This document shows, piece after piece, positions 36,801 to 49,700 of a stretch of 64,000 nucleotides of DNA. The position numbers and the translations under genes were made by a program. The notes beneath the pieces are model-generated. The model did no database searches. It was not told the DNA's origin and saw nothing but the letters and a program-made list of their open reading frames with translations. Source of the DNA: Hepsetus odoe. Its lineage: Eukaryota; Chordata; Actinopteri; Characiformes; Hepsetidae. The stretch lies in assembly GCA_017165825.1 (NCBI GenBank), contig CM029381.1:1859563-1923562 (forward strand). The letters are read 5' to 3'. The stretch's first letter is position 1. Each line of letters begins with the position of its first letter.

Positions 36801-37425
36801 TAGTGTATACGGAGGCAGTTTATATAGTGTACACAGAGACAGTATATATGGTCTATAGCGTGTACGGAGACAGTATATATGGTCTATAGAGTGTACAGAG
36901 ACCGTATATATGGTCTATAGAGTGTACAGAGACAGTATATATGGTCTATAGAGTGTACAGAGACAGTATATATGGTCTATAGTGTAAATGTAGACAGTAT
37001 ATATGGTCTATAGTGTATACGGAGGCAGTTTATATAGTGTACACGGAGACAGTATATATGGTCTATAGCGTGTACGGAGACAGTATATATGGTCTATAGC
37101 GTGTACGGAGACAGTATATATGGTCTATAGAGTGCACGGAGACAGTATATATGGTCTATAGAGTGCACGGAGACAGTATATATGGTCTATAGAGTGTACG
37201 GAGACAGTATATATGGTCTATAGAGTGTACGGAGACAGTATATATGGTCTATAGCGTGTACGGAGACAGTATATATGGTATATAGAGTGTACGGAGACAG
37301 TATATATGGTCTATAGAGTGCACGGAGACAGTATATATGGTCTATAGAGTGTACGGAGACAGTATATATGGTCTATAGAGTGTAAGGAGACAGTATATAT
37401 GGTCTATAGTGTATACGGAGACATT
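33838..37425. repeat. 31-bp minisatellite array, ~115 copies (3.6 kb)
   Basis: The unit is roughly 'gtgcacggagacagtatata' then 'tggtctataga' (period 31 measured at 36495 to 36526). From 33838 to about 36430 the units are heterogeneous, with many indels. From about 36430 to 37425 they are nearly uniform, with T/C variants (gtgtac/gtgcac) and occasional 'gtgtaaatgtagac' units. The array probably lies in ccni intron 1. The long minus-strand open frames across it (HIHCL/SVHS motifs) are by-products of the repeat. Confidence 0.95.
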
Positions 37426-37799
37426 TGTGATGGACAGTCCTCAGCTTTAGTTATCTGGTTAAATCAGAAAGCCTGTGTGTGAAACACTTCCTGGATGTGA
37501 CCCAACAAGCCTGTGTAATGAGGTGCGGTGTCTCCTGCTTCTGTAAAATAATCCTGATTATTTTGATCAAAACTGAGATCATGTTTATTGAACACGATTT
37601 CTTTATTTTGAAACTGGTCTGTTTAAAAGCATTAAAGTCATTTTATTTTTCTCTGAGTTTAATATTTGCATCAATCATTTGATATACAACCTCCCTCTGA
37701 TCCACACGATGACAAAATGATTGCTTTTATTTCTTGCTTCCTGTCCCCCTGCTCAGGTAGCTGTGTCCAGTGGGGAGGTAGGCTGTTCCAGGTTTGGTG

Positions 37800-40700
37800 A
37801 TGAAGTTCGCCGAACCCTCGGAAGGCCGGAAGCTGTCTTTTCTCCTAGAGAAAGCAGCTTCTAGGGAATCCAAGCTGTGGAAGGTTTACGTGCCAAAGAA
37901 ACCGTCCAACCAGGTCAGCTGTTGTTCAAACACACACACACACACACGAATAAACACACACCCTTAAATAAAACACTGTTCTGTATTGCATGCACTCAGG
38001 CACTAAGGTTTGAAAAGCTCAGGCTTTCCTAGGAAAGTCAGTAACTCTGCATCCGTCTAACATTTTGGACGTCCTGATTCCTGATTCTCTTCCACATTAG
38101 CGTTCATTAAGCGTTTCCACTGATTCGTAAAAATGTAAAAGTCCTTTTTTTTAAAAATTTTTTTTACATGATCCAAAGAGCGTTAATGTAGGCATGTTAA
38201 TGACGGTGAAGTAGCATCAAAAAAGTAAATCACTTTTTTGGGGGGGGGATTATTTTACTTCACAGCATCCTGCAGCTATCCCTCCATGAACAGGTTTGGT
38301 TTTAGTGCAAAACCTTCTCCAAACTCTGGTGAAACGGTGCATCAGGTGCCATGCTCATGTCCCTGATGGAGACGTCTTGTTCAATTCACCGACACTGGGA
38401 GTTGGTTTGGAGTCAGTAATTTGGGAGTGTTTTACAGCAAACCCTACTCTGAACAACTTTGTTTACAACTCAGCCACTCAAGGAGGGCGTGTTCATTCTT
38501 CTGTGTGTTATTTAGGAGGGACGGGGGCCTGTGTAGCACAAAGTTTCTCGTTTGATGACAGTCATTGAAGTTCAAAGTAATTATTCTTCAGTTTTATCAT
38601 TTTTACACATTTGCAGGAAATGCCTGCAGATAAACAAAGGCATTAAATGAATTGGGGGCACGTCACACTGTTAGAAAAACCAAACACTAAATGAAAAGTC
38701 TGTCCTGGAAATTTCTTTAAACAGCAATTGATCAACAGTTAAGTTTTACTAAGCTCGTGACCGGCCTTGTTTTACAGTCTAAAAATGTAAGAACGCATTA
38801 AAGGCGACAGAGTCACACGGCTTTAAAATCCACCCTACTGTACATAGTATTTCTATGCTGTCCTCTGTGCGACTGCATCATGTGCTCACACTAGCTTTTC
38901 CAACCCTGCAGGATACAGATATCTCCCCTGCCCAGCGTGACGAGGCTGTGCGATGGCTGACTGATGTGCATCACCAGCTGAAGCTTTATCCAGAGACCCT
39001 CTGTCTGGCCGTCTCCATCCTCGACCGCTTCCTCTCCGCCATTAAGGTACCAGCACTTCTCAGCAGAAGCACTTTAGAGTATAATGTTCCATTCGCCCTA
39101 GTTATTTTTATTTATTTATTTATTTTGACTCCTACTTAATGGAAATGTTAAGAAATGAGTTTGTAATTAGGAGATTTATCTTGTTTAACGGAAAGTTAAT
39201 CCATCCTTAATGGACTGTCTTTAAAAGCTGGATTCCTCCGAAGAGAACTGTGGAACTGACCATGAAGTTTAACAATGATTAGTAATAAAAGACTTTTTTT
39301 TTTTTTCTTTTTTCATGCATTTAAATGCAACTCAATGTGCTTAACATTTTGCAGCAATAATTAAACTCTTAGTTACTCTTAATTAAACTCTTAGTTGCTT
39401 GTTAATAACTACACCTGAAACATTAAGACATGTTAATATATATAACACCGATCTGTCTACGTTTGTTAGATTGGTTAGTTCGTTGTTAATAGTCATGATG
39501 TTAGTTGCCGCTGTCAAGGTTGCTAAGTGACAGGAGGCACACCATGTCTGTACGCTGGACCATTTGGACTCGGCTCGTGTCCCATGAGTCTCTGAGTGCC
39601 TCACCTACATAGTCTGTGTTCTTGGAAGGGAATTGTGACACACCTTTTGTTCTCGCCACAGCGTCTTCTTTTTTTTTTTTTTTTTTTTTTTTTGTTGTTT
39701 TTACATCTGTGCACCTGCTGACCTTGAGTCGAGTGCGGGACAGTCTTGCTTCAGAGTTTGTTTAGAAGGTAGAAGACAGAAAGGAGTTCAGTTTGTTCCT
39801 CAGTGGTGAATATTAAAGGAGATGGTTAGGTGGACTTGTCTTTGTGCTTGTCTTCATTTCTGCTGCTCAGACACTGTTATTGCTGGGACACAAATAAACA
39901 AGGCGGTTATCTGAATTTATACGCTATTGTGCAAGTCTCGAGCCCCTCGCTTCTTACAGTATAAATACCAGCTTTAAAGTTTGATTTGAAGAAATGAAGC
40001 TCAAGACTTGTCCTTATCCTGCAACCCTGCTCTCAGATACTTGCTGAATATGAGAAATAATTTATTTTTTAACTTCACACTGTGCTCATTCTCAGGTGTT
40101 TTTATTGCCCAGATTAATGATTTTGCGACTCCAGCACAGTGTGTGTGTTTGTGTCCCTTGATTTTGGAAGGCGTTGCTGAGTTTCAGGGTCTATTTTTAA
40201 AAAGTTAAGAGGCAAAGCAGAGCTTTCAGTGCTCCTCTGTGGCAGGTCAGCCAAACTGTGCAGGGTTTTATTTTCCTGCTGAGCGCAGAGTTGATCTTGT
40301 CGTTTGTGGTGGCGATAATAATTACTGTTACATAAGTTTTCAGCGTTTTGATGAAAAGATCCATTAAGAATGGTCCACAGAAGTTAAAGAGCCTGAGTCG
40401 AAAGTTTAATGCAGTGCGTAGGAACACGGTTCAGACAGTTTCAGAGCGTTCACTCTCCACTTCCTGAAGTTTATTTATGGAAACCAAACTGTAAAAAAAT
40501 AACGGCCTGTTGTTGTCGTATCATGACACATTTACATATATTTACATATTTAGCCCACAGTGCTGTAGGTCTAACCTTTTTAGCCTGGACTACTTTTTGA
40601 ATGAGGGCAGCCAATCAGAGCTTGTTCATAGATCAGGCTCAGAAAGGAAAACGGCCTGTTTTAAGGAGTAATAGGAGAGGTTGGAAAAAGGCCATGAAAA

Positions 40701-43700
40701 ATTTAAACACAACTGGTTCGCTTTATTCTTTCACTGTTGTTCAGCAGCATCGCTGTCACTTCTGTTGTCACTTTAGTCTTCAAGTGACGTCAAATGAGGA
40801 CAAACCTTGGTCGAATCCACAACAGCGTCGCAGAGTTTCTCAGGAATTTCTCTTGAACACATTTCTTACAAATGGGGGGGAGGAAGCAAATGCAGAACAA
40901 GAGTGTGTGAATGAAAGCAGCGGGGTTGTATCTCAATCAGCCAGTAAACTTAAAGCCAAGGTTGAGGATTATCTTCAGCTCATTTCTTATGTGGACAGAC
41001 TTGGTTTTGGCCTAAAGCAGTGTGTGATTCACCCCTGGTTTATGTTCATGTAAACTGATATATATACTTCAGGGAGTGTTCTTGATGCAAGTCATGATCT
41101 TTTTCTGAATATCTGATGAAACCAGTAGCGCCACACAAATATGAAAACAATCCACATCAGCTGCACTAAACCCAGTTAAACAGGATCTGCTCTCTCCATA
41201 CAGAAACCTGCAGCTGGTCAGTGTTGGTTATTAATGACTATCACAATACACTCAGAAATGATTACTGCGGTGTTATTTGTCACAAAAAGCATAAGTATTG
41301 TGATCTTTCCTAGCCCTGTCTGCAGGAGACAGGAGCAGGGCTCTGAAACTGAATCTTTCTTGTGCTGGTTGGAATTGTTATAAATAGTCAGATGGGTTTG
41401 TTGGTGGCCTGATTTAACAGAACCGTTTGTTTGTGGTGATACAGGTGTGTGTATTTCCAGCTGTGATTCAGCCTGTTATAATTCACTGCCACACTGTCAG
41501 TATAGTAACTTTCTCACATCACGACGTGTTCAGAGTCATGTGTGCTCAACAGTGTTTCTTTTGGTCGTGGCTTCAACGCGGCGGTCACATCACAGCTATA
41601 AGAGAAATTCAAAGACCACCTTTGACTGAGACTAGATTAGTGTCAACTGGGACAAAATTCTGAGCATGTCTGAATTTTTTCGGCAGCAGCATTTAGAAAT
41701 CGACGCACTGATCGCAGGGTTGAATCCCACCTCTAGTACTACCAGAACCACTGGGTTCCTGAGCAAGACCCTTAACCCTGTGTTGCTCCAGGGGTACTGT
41801 CCCTGTAGTTATGAACTGGAAGTCGCTCTAAAACGGCTAAATGCTGTAAATTGAAATTCAGAATACAAGAAATCTTTCAGATTTCCGCTTAGAGCGAAGA
41901 GGTCCATTTGTGTGGCCCTAAAAATATGGGAAAGCTGCTCTGAGTTAAAGCGGGCTAATCAAGCTCTCCTCATCAAGAAAAATGCAGTCACACTGCCATC
42001 ACACACTTCTATCCGAAATGTAAATTTGTCGGATATGAAACTCACCGTGCCCTGTTTTATATACACACCACACCCAAGAGGAAGGAATAGTCAGCTGTTT
42101 AATCATCAGTGTCTTCTTTCTCTTTCTCTTAGGCTCGTCCTAAATACCTGCGCTGCATCGCCATCACCTGCTTCTTCCTGGCAGCCAAGACCAGCGAGGA
42201 GGACGAGGTGAGTCGGTCCGGACTGACCTGGGACCAGCTTTCTGACGCAGAGCTCAGCTTCGTCCACTGTAGCCCTAAACGCACGGCTGAACTCCGCCGA
42301 AGGCCAGACCTCCGGCTGAACTTCGTGCTGTTTATCCAGTTTGTAAATTTTCCTCGTGAAGTGAGAGGAAAAACTCAGCGTGCCAAACAAAATTCTCACA
42401 CCCACCAAACAGAGCAAAAAAAAGAGCAAACTCTTATCAGCACTGTTCTCACAGGTCTCATAAATGTGCCAGCAAGGACTGAAATAACAAATTCTGTGAA
42501 AGATTTGATTAAAAGAATGAAGTTGAACCAAAATTAGGGCTTTTATATCGAATCCCACTTTCAGAGGAGTTTCATTATCAAACCGCAGCGGCTGCAGCTT
42601 TATTGATCTCCATCATTAAGTCCTGATTGGGGCGGTTGAATACTGTAACACGGAGAGCCAATGATTCGGCAGCCTGGCACTTATACTCAAACCTCACTGC
42701 TGACTTTCAAGGTGAAAAAAGGGCCTGCAAAGACCAGCTCTGTTATATGGGTTGGACGAAAGGACAGACTGCGGTGCTGGAGGTGGGGTGATTGGTGTGG
42801 GAACAACACAAAATACAAGAATGTCAGACTATGAAGAAACGAGGGACCCGAGACTACGTGTGTGGACAGAAGTAAAGATGTCCTGTGTTCTGAAGCTCTG
42901 AACATTGCTTGGACCCTGCTCAGTGCTTCAGACTGAGGTTATACTAAACCTGCGCTGTCGGGAGTCACCAACTCCTGGACGAGGTCTGAGGTCGTCATGT
43001 GACCCGCTAACTAATCTGGACCAGGCTTTAGAACCTAAAAGATCAAAGGGCTTACTGTGTGTGTGTGTGTGTGAAGAGCAGCCTAACAGCTGTGTGTGCA
43101 TTAATCCCCCTCTCTCTCATCCTGCCTGTTTTTCTTCTCATCTCATCTCTCTCTCTTTCTCTCTCTCTCTAGCGAATTCCTGCTCTGAGAGAGCTGATCA
43201 GCAGCAGTAAGTGTGGCTGCACTCCCTCTGAAGTTCTGAGGATGGAGAGGATCGTTCTGGATAAGCTCGGCTGGGACCTGCACTCGTCCACGCCGCTCGA
43301 CTTCCTGCACATTGTGAGTGTGTCCCTCACACACCAACACGTCCATTAATGCCAAGAAGAAACAAGAGGAAAACTGAAACCAACGAGGGGAATAAACTCG
43401 AATCCACCAACTGAAGTATTAACTAAAGTTCCTAACAAAAAACGAATACATATAATTAAATGACGAAAGACAAAATCAAAGATGGTACGGGCAAGAGGCG
43501 AGGCAGTTGCCTTATACCAAAAAACAGAAAGAAAGAACACAGGCTAATTGGAAGCTATGTCCAAACACCGATTGTGTCAGGGAGGAGAAACGGGTTTATT
43601 CTTTTCTTTTTTTAAAATTTTTTTTATAGTTTGTGTTAGGACGCACTCTGGTGGTTAGAGATGGTGCTACAGATTTCTATAGAACAGATAAAAGGATATA

Positions 43701-44748
43701 AAACACTTTCTATTGATCCTGGATTGAAACTGCAAACTCACAGCTGCCCTCAGAGAACTTAGCAAATCATCAAAGCAAAACCTTTTATCTCCTCAAAAAT
43801 AACTTATCAAAAAGAATGTCAAATTTCAGCGCATTTCTTTTATTATATAATATCTATAATTATAATCATTTCTTCATTTACTCTTGAATGTATTTAAATG
43901 TAAAAAAAAAAAAAAAAAAAAGGTGCAGGACGTTGAGCTGGAAAGGGATCATTAATGAAATGGTGAAGGTTTGGTGTGTTTTTTGGGAAATCTTCAAGAT
44001 TGTAAGAAGGCAGCTGGAATATTTGCATGGTGTCACCAAAGAGCCCAGAAGTTTTGTTCCTAAAAAGATACTCGAAGAGAAATTCCCAGATCTTTGAAAA
44101 TGTCTGCAGAACGCGACCACTGAGGAGTTTGGAGCTTCAGATTTCTTTACAGCGCTGGCGAATGAAGCCAGACGTCACAGATCCTGCCGTTTTATGTCCC
44201 TCAGTGAAGCGCTACGTGTCTCAGTGTCTCTGTGGGACGGTGAAGATGGTAAAACCTGATGTGTCTTTCGTGTCTTTGATGGAGCTTAAGGCGTTCGGTT
44301 TTGTTCAACAACATTGTTAAACGGTTCTGACATTTATCTAGAACTGTGTGCAGAAGTTTGAAATGTTTTTCATACAATATTTACAGGTCATTTAAATTGA
44401 TTTGCGTAAATGATGATGTAGGAATAGGTTTCCTTTAACTGGTTTCTCTCTCTCTCCTCTCTCTCTAGTTCCACGCGATGGTGTTTAGCTGTAGGGCGAT
44501 GTACTCGGGTGTTGCTTTATCCGGTCTGAACCGGTCGCAGCACCTGGCCCTGCTCACCCAAGAGCTGCTGCACTGCCTTTCCCATAATGCACTGCTGCCG
44601 GTGCGCGGCTCCATGCTGGCCCTCGCCCTCGTCACGCTGCAGCTGGAGAAACTCTATCCTGATTGGCTGGCTCTCACTGTTGACTTACTTCGCAAAGCTC
44701 AGGTAAAAAAAAAACAGGTGAGCTTTGTCACCCTTGACCTTTGATTCA

Positions 44749-44788
<40 letters not shown>

Positions 44789-45126
44789 CTTGCCATACCC
44801 TTTTAGGGTTGCATTTACCCAGACGGCCTTCTTCCTCTTCTTTTGTCTGCTCCAGTTTGGGGTCAGTATCTTCTTTTAAATCTCTCTCTCCCTCCCTCTT
44901 TCTCTCCCTCTCTCAGATTGACAGCTCTGAGCTAATCGCCTGCAGAGAGCTGGTGGCACGTTGCCTGTCCACACACATGGTGTCCCTGCCTCCCAACACT
45001 GTATACATCTGCCACCCACTGCGCCTGCCTCCCCCGGAGTCTCGGGACGGTCGAGTCCTGCCCTGGCGCCTCTGCGACCGTCCTCGACACCCCGGCGAGC
45101 TGCTCTCTGAGGACAGGCGTTCCTAG
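37800..45126 (+). CDS. ccni: Cyclin I
   Basis: Atypical cyclin, a CDK5 partner described in postmitotic cells. Six coding exons: 37800-37913, 38912-39046, 42133-42207, 43173-43313, 44469-44702 and from 44917, all phase 0. The start is ATG 37800 (MKFAEPSEGRKLSFLLEKAA). Signatures are LYPETLCLAVSILDRFLSAIK, KYLRCIAITCFFLAAKTSEE, VLRMERIVLDKLGWDLHSST, HLALLTQELLHCLSHNALLP, RGSMLALALVTLQLEKLYPD and IDSSELIACRELVARCLSTH. As given, the frame ends at TAG 45124-45126 (302 aa; human 377). However, the conserved cyclin I tail, SSAKRKVEQMDVDEYFDGIK then RL and TGA (45258-45260), follows in another frame. One missing base near 45070-45125 would restore it, so the true end is probably 45260. AATAAA lies at 45332-45337. 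Confidence 0.93.
38284..38375 (+). repeat. Dispersed repeat copy 2 (ccni intron)
   Basis: 'catgaacaggtttggtttta' and 'aaccttctccaaactctggt' match the segment at 18040-18135 at roughly 75-80% by eye. Same orientation. The family is not recognised. Confidence 0.5.
40540..41060 (+). other. 150-codon open frame in a ccni intron, probably repeat-derived
   Basis: An open frame from 40601 to 41053 lies within the 3.1-kb intron between ccni exons 2 and 3. Its start area ('gggcagccaatcagagct', then 'acggcctgttttaaggag') looks like a fish interspersed repeat. The predicted peptide has no recognisable domain. Low confidence that it is a gene. Confidence 0.25.
41715..41857 (+). mobile_element. SINE fragment (5'-truncated) in a ccni intron
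   Basis: Starts at the B-box region 'gggttgaatcccacctctag', continues 'gcaagacccttaaccctgtg' and 'ggtactgtccctgtagtt', and ends 'aaacggctaaatgctgtaaa'. Same family as 8451-8663, but shorter and more diverged. Confidence 0.7.
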
Positions 45127-45260
45127 ACCCCAGCCTGACGTCCGTTCCCGCCCCGCTCCATCCTTGTGCTCCGCTGCCGCTCCGGAGGAAGTCCTCTGCC
45201 AAGCGCAAAGTGGAGCAGATGGACGTGGACGAGTACTTCGACGGCATCAAGCGCCTCTGA
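45127..45260 (+). CDS. ccni: Out-of-frame continuation of the cyclin I C-terminus
   Basis: From about 45120 one frame reads LDPSLTSVPAPLHPCAPLPL, then RRK, then SSAKRKVEQMDVDEYFDGIK and RL, and ends with TGA at 45258-45260. The KRKVE...D.Y.DGIKRL block is the conserved cyclin I C-terminal motif (human has KRKVEEMEVDDFYDGIKRL). It is reached only after a one-base frame change from the upstream exon sequence, so it is listed separately to mark the break. Confidence 0.75.
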
Positions 45261-45331
45261 GGATGGTCCCCAGGAGGGCTGCCCCGCCCTTCAGCCGGTG
45301 TCCTGACTGGGCCAGCAGGGGGCGACACATC

Positions 45332-45337
45332 AATAAA
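45332..45337 (+). terminator. ccni: Polyadenylation signal AATAAA of ccni
   Basis: 'catcaataaagccg' lies 72 bp after the restored stop at 45260. Confidence 0.65.
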
Positions 45338-45656
45338 GCCGAAACCGCAGTCCAAGCACTTTCCTCCACCTGCAGGGTAGAATGGAGCCCAGGCTCTCCT
45401 GTATAATCTGCATTTCCTTCTTACCATCTTTCAAGCCTAATAGCACAAATATATTCAAATAAAATGACTAAAAAAAAATTAATATAGAGGAAAAATCACC
45501 ACAAAAAAGTAGGAATATGTCCCGCTTGTGATTTAAGAAAATCTGTCTTGGTGTGTGTAAATATTTATACACGTCAGAAAAAAAAATCTGAATTTGTGTT
45601 TACAGTGCGCTCCTCTTTTTCACCCCCGTGCGTGCGCTCGCTCGCTCGCTCACTCA

Positions 45657-45725
<69 letters not shown>

Positions 45726-46560
45726 GCTCTGGCTCTCTCTGGCTATGCACACGGCTCAAGAATATAAAATAATTTAAATGTGAATGAAAATTTGTCGTTT
45801 TAAAGATCCTTCCAGAAGAGGTGGATGTCAGAATAATTGCACCCACTTGTATGATTTTATTTGTTTTTCCCCCCTCACGCTCTCGCACTCTCGACTGTCC
45901 TGTCTCTTTCGCTCCATTGCTGTCGTTTAACGAGCTGTGTGTGTTTTTGTGTGTGTGTCTGAAGGGTGATGTCCTCCCTATCACTTCTCCTAAGACAGCA
46001 TTAAGGTGGTATTAGTGTGACGCGCGCTGGTAATAATTGTAGGGCCTATTTAACACCATTTCTTTTGAATAAAAGGAAAAAAAAAAAGAAAAAACAATTG
46101 AAATGTCAGAAAAAAATGTCTTTAGAGCCTCACAGTCCCCGTCTGTCGCTGATGTCCCCGCTCGTCCAGCTGGCTCTGTTCTACCCTGGAGGCCCGAGGT
46201 CTGAACCGACTGCCCAAACATCGATTCAAGAGTTCAAATAAAAACCACAACTGTTCCAAACCGCCCCGCAGTCTCTCTGTCTCCGCCACGGTCCTACCCA
46301 GGAGCGATCCACAGTTCTGGAAGGAATTCTGCTCTTGTCGGTGCGAAACAATTCACTTTCATTGGGGTGCACCACATCATCATGGTGATCAGAAACGGAG
46401 CGGGTTCCGTTTGGACCCCAGTGTTGGTGAAGGATCCCGTTCCAGTCACCACCACTGTGACGAGGTCCTGCATTAAACCCTGTGCTGTGTTAACATGGGC
46501 ACGCATTCAAGAAACACTAAACATTAATATTCGTTCCTGTATCAGAGTGGGAATATATTG
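45338..46560. other. Intergenic DNA downstream of ccni
   Basis: Contains a long (CT)n run at about 45657-45724 and A-rich stretches with further AATAAA hexamers. No gene is recognised; SEPTIN11, expected here by human synteny, is not visible. Confidence 0.5.
45657..45724. repeat. (CT)n microsatellite
   Basis: About 60 bp of CT dinucleotides preceded by 'gctcgctcgctcactcactct'. Confidence 0.9.
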
Positions 46561-46585
46561 AAGTAAGGCTGCATTAGAGGGAATA

Positions 46586-46700
46586 CTGCATTAAAAGGGG
46601 AATAATTCAGGGAATACTGCATTAAAAGGGGAATAATTCAGGGAATACTGTATTAAAAGGGGAATAATTCAGGGAATACTGTATTAAAATGAGATATTTA
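46586..46700. repeat. Short array of a 31-bp unit ancestral to the 29-bp array
   Basis: Three to four copies of 'ggggaataattcagggaata' then 'ctgtattaaaa'. The unit is plainly related to the 29-bp unit that follows from about 46790 (compare 'ggggatattttagggatcag'). Confidence 0.7.
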
Positions 46701-46784
46701 AGTAAGGCTGCATTAGAGTGGGAATATATTTAAAGAAAAATCTACGTGGGTATTAAAATGGGAATATTCATGGGAAATTGAGCG

Positions 46785-49700
46785 TATTAAGTGGTGAGTG
46801 TATGAAAGGGGATATTTTAGGGATCAGTGTATGAAAGGGGATATTTTAGAGATCAGTGTATTAAATGGGACGTTTTAGGGATCAGTGTATTAAAGATGGG
46901 ATATTTTAGGGATCAGTGTATGAAGGGATATTTTAGGGATCAGTGTATTAAAGATGGGATATTTTAGGGATCAGTGTATGAAAGGATATTTTAGGGATCA
47001 GTGTATTAAAGGGGATATTTTAGGGATCATTGGATTTATTGGGATTATTTTAGGGATCAGTGTATGAAAGGATATTTTAGGGATCAGTGTATTAAAGGGG
47101 ATATTTTAGGGATCATTGGATTTATTGGGATTATTTTAGGGATCAGTGTATGAAAGGATATTTTAGGGATCAGTGTATTAATGGGAAATTTATGGATCAG
47201 TGTATTAAAGATGGGATATTTTAGGGATCAGTGTATTAAAGGGGATATTTTAGGGATCAGTGTATGAAAGGGGATATTTTAGGGATCGGTGTATGAAAGG
47301 GGATATTTTAGGGATCAGTGTATTAATGGGAAATTTATGGATCAGTGTATTAAAGATGGGATATTTTAGGGATCAGTGTATGAAAGGGGATATTTTAGGG
47401 ATCGGTGTATGAAAGGATATTTTAGGGATCAGTGTATTAAAGGGGATATTTTAGGGATCATTGGATTTAGTGGGATTATTTTAGGGATCAGTGTATGAAA
47501 GGATATTTTAGGGATCAGTGTATTGATGGGGATATTTTAGGGATCAGTGTATTAATGGGACGTTTTAGGGATCAGTGTATTAAAGATGGGATATTTTAGG
47601 GATCAGTGTATTAAAGATGGGATATTTTAGGGATCAGTGTATGAAAGGATATTTTAGGGATCAGTGTATGAAAGGGGATATTTTAAGGATCATTGGATTT
47701 ATTGGGATTATTTGGGGATCCCAGTGTATGAAAGAAAGGATATTTTAGGGATCAGTGTATGAAAGGATATTTTAGGGATCAGTGTATTGATGGGGATAGT
47801 TTAGGGATCAGTGTATTAATGGGAAATTTATGGATCAATTAATGTTAAGAGATAGGATATTTTAGGGATCAGTGTATGAAAGGGGATATTTTAGGGATCG
47901 GTGTATGAAAGGATATTTTAGGGATCGGTGTATGAAAGGATATTTTAGGGATCAGTGTATTAAAGGGGATATTTTAGGGATCATTGGATTTATTGGATTA
48001 TTTTAGGGATCGATTGTACAAGAAAGGATATTTTAGGGATCAGTGTATTGATGGGGATATTTGAGATCAATTAATGATGAGGGGATATTTGGGATCGGTG
48101 TATGAAGGATATTTTAAAGGGATCCAGTGTATTAGAGATATTTTAGGGATCATTGGATTTATTGGGATTATTTTAGGGATCAGTGTATGAAAGGATATTT
48201 TAGGGATCAGTGTATTGATGGGGATATTTTAGGGATCAGTGTATTAAAGGGGATATTTTAGGGATCGGTGTATTAAAGATGGGATATTTTAGGGATCAGT
48301 GTATTAAAGGGGATATTTTAGGGATCATTGTATTGATGAGGGGATATTTTAGGGATCAGTGTATGAAAGGGGATATTTTAGGGATCAGTGTATTGATGGG
48401 GATATTTTAGGGATCAGTGTATTAAAGGGGATATTATTTTAGGATCGGTGTATTAAAGGGGATATTTTGGATCGGTGTATTAAAGGGATATTTTAGGGAT
48501 CAGTGTATTAAGGAATATTTAGGAATCCCACGGTGTGTTAAAGGGATATTTTAGGGATCGGTGTATTGAAAGGATATTTTGAGATCGGTGTATTAAAGAG
48601 GATATTTTGAGATCCCAGTGTATGAAAAGGGATATTTGGGATCGGTGTATTAAGAGATATTTTGGGATCGGTGTATTAAGAGAGATATTTAGGGATCGGT
48701 GTATTAAAGGATATTTTAGGGATCCCCAGCCAGTATGAAAGGGACATTTTGCAAGGATCGGTGTATTAAAGATGGGATATTTTAGGGTTGAGAGTATTGA
48801 AGGGGATATTTTAGGGATGAGTGTGTTAAAGGGGATATTTTAGGGATCAGTGTATTAAAGAGGGGATATTTTAGGGATCAGTGTATGAAAAGTGAAAAAG
48901 TGATTGCTTGTCATTGCAAGGTCACAGCACTGCACACCATGAACCACAACGAAATTGGACCTCTGCATTTAACCCATGCACACAAACACCCGTGCAGCAG
49001 TGGGCAGCTATTGAAAGCACCCGAGGAGCAGTGACGGGGACGGTACCTTGCTCAGGGGTACCTCAGGGCAACCTACATTGAGGGAATCGAACCACAATCT
49101 TCGATGTGATTCCCCTAACACTAGGCCACCGCTGCCCCTGAAAGGGGATATTTGAGGGATCAGTGTATTAAAGAGGGGATATTTTAGGGATCAGTGATTT
49201 AAAGGGGATATTTTAGGGATCAGTGTATTAAAGGGGATATTTTAGGGATCAGTGTATTAAAGGGGATATTTTAGGGATCAGTGCATTAATGGGGGCATAT
49301 TTTAGGGATCAGTGCATTAATGAGGCATATTTGAGATCAGTGTATTAAAGAGGAGGATATTTTAGGATCGGTGTATTAAAGGGGATATTTTAGGGATCAG
49401 TGTATTGATGGGGGCATATTTTAGGGATCAGTGTATTAAAGAGGGGATATTTTAGGGATCAGTGTATTAAAGAGGGGATATTTTAGGGATCAGTGTATTA
49501 AGGGGATATTTGGGATCGGTGTATTAAAGGATATTTTAGGGATCAGTGTATTAAAGGGGATATTTTAGGGATCGGTGTATTAAAGGGGATATTTTAGGGA
49601 TCAGTGTATTAAAGGGGGCATATTTTAGGGATCAGTGTATTAAGGGGATATTTTAGGGATGAGTGTGTTAAAGGGGATATTTTAGGGATCAGTGTATTAA

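Noticed and set aside
40601..41053. 150-codon plus-strand frame in a ccni intron as a nested gene
   Set aside because: Begins in what looks like an interspersed repeat, has no recognisable domain and no supporting splice or promoter signal; kept only as a low-confidence note.
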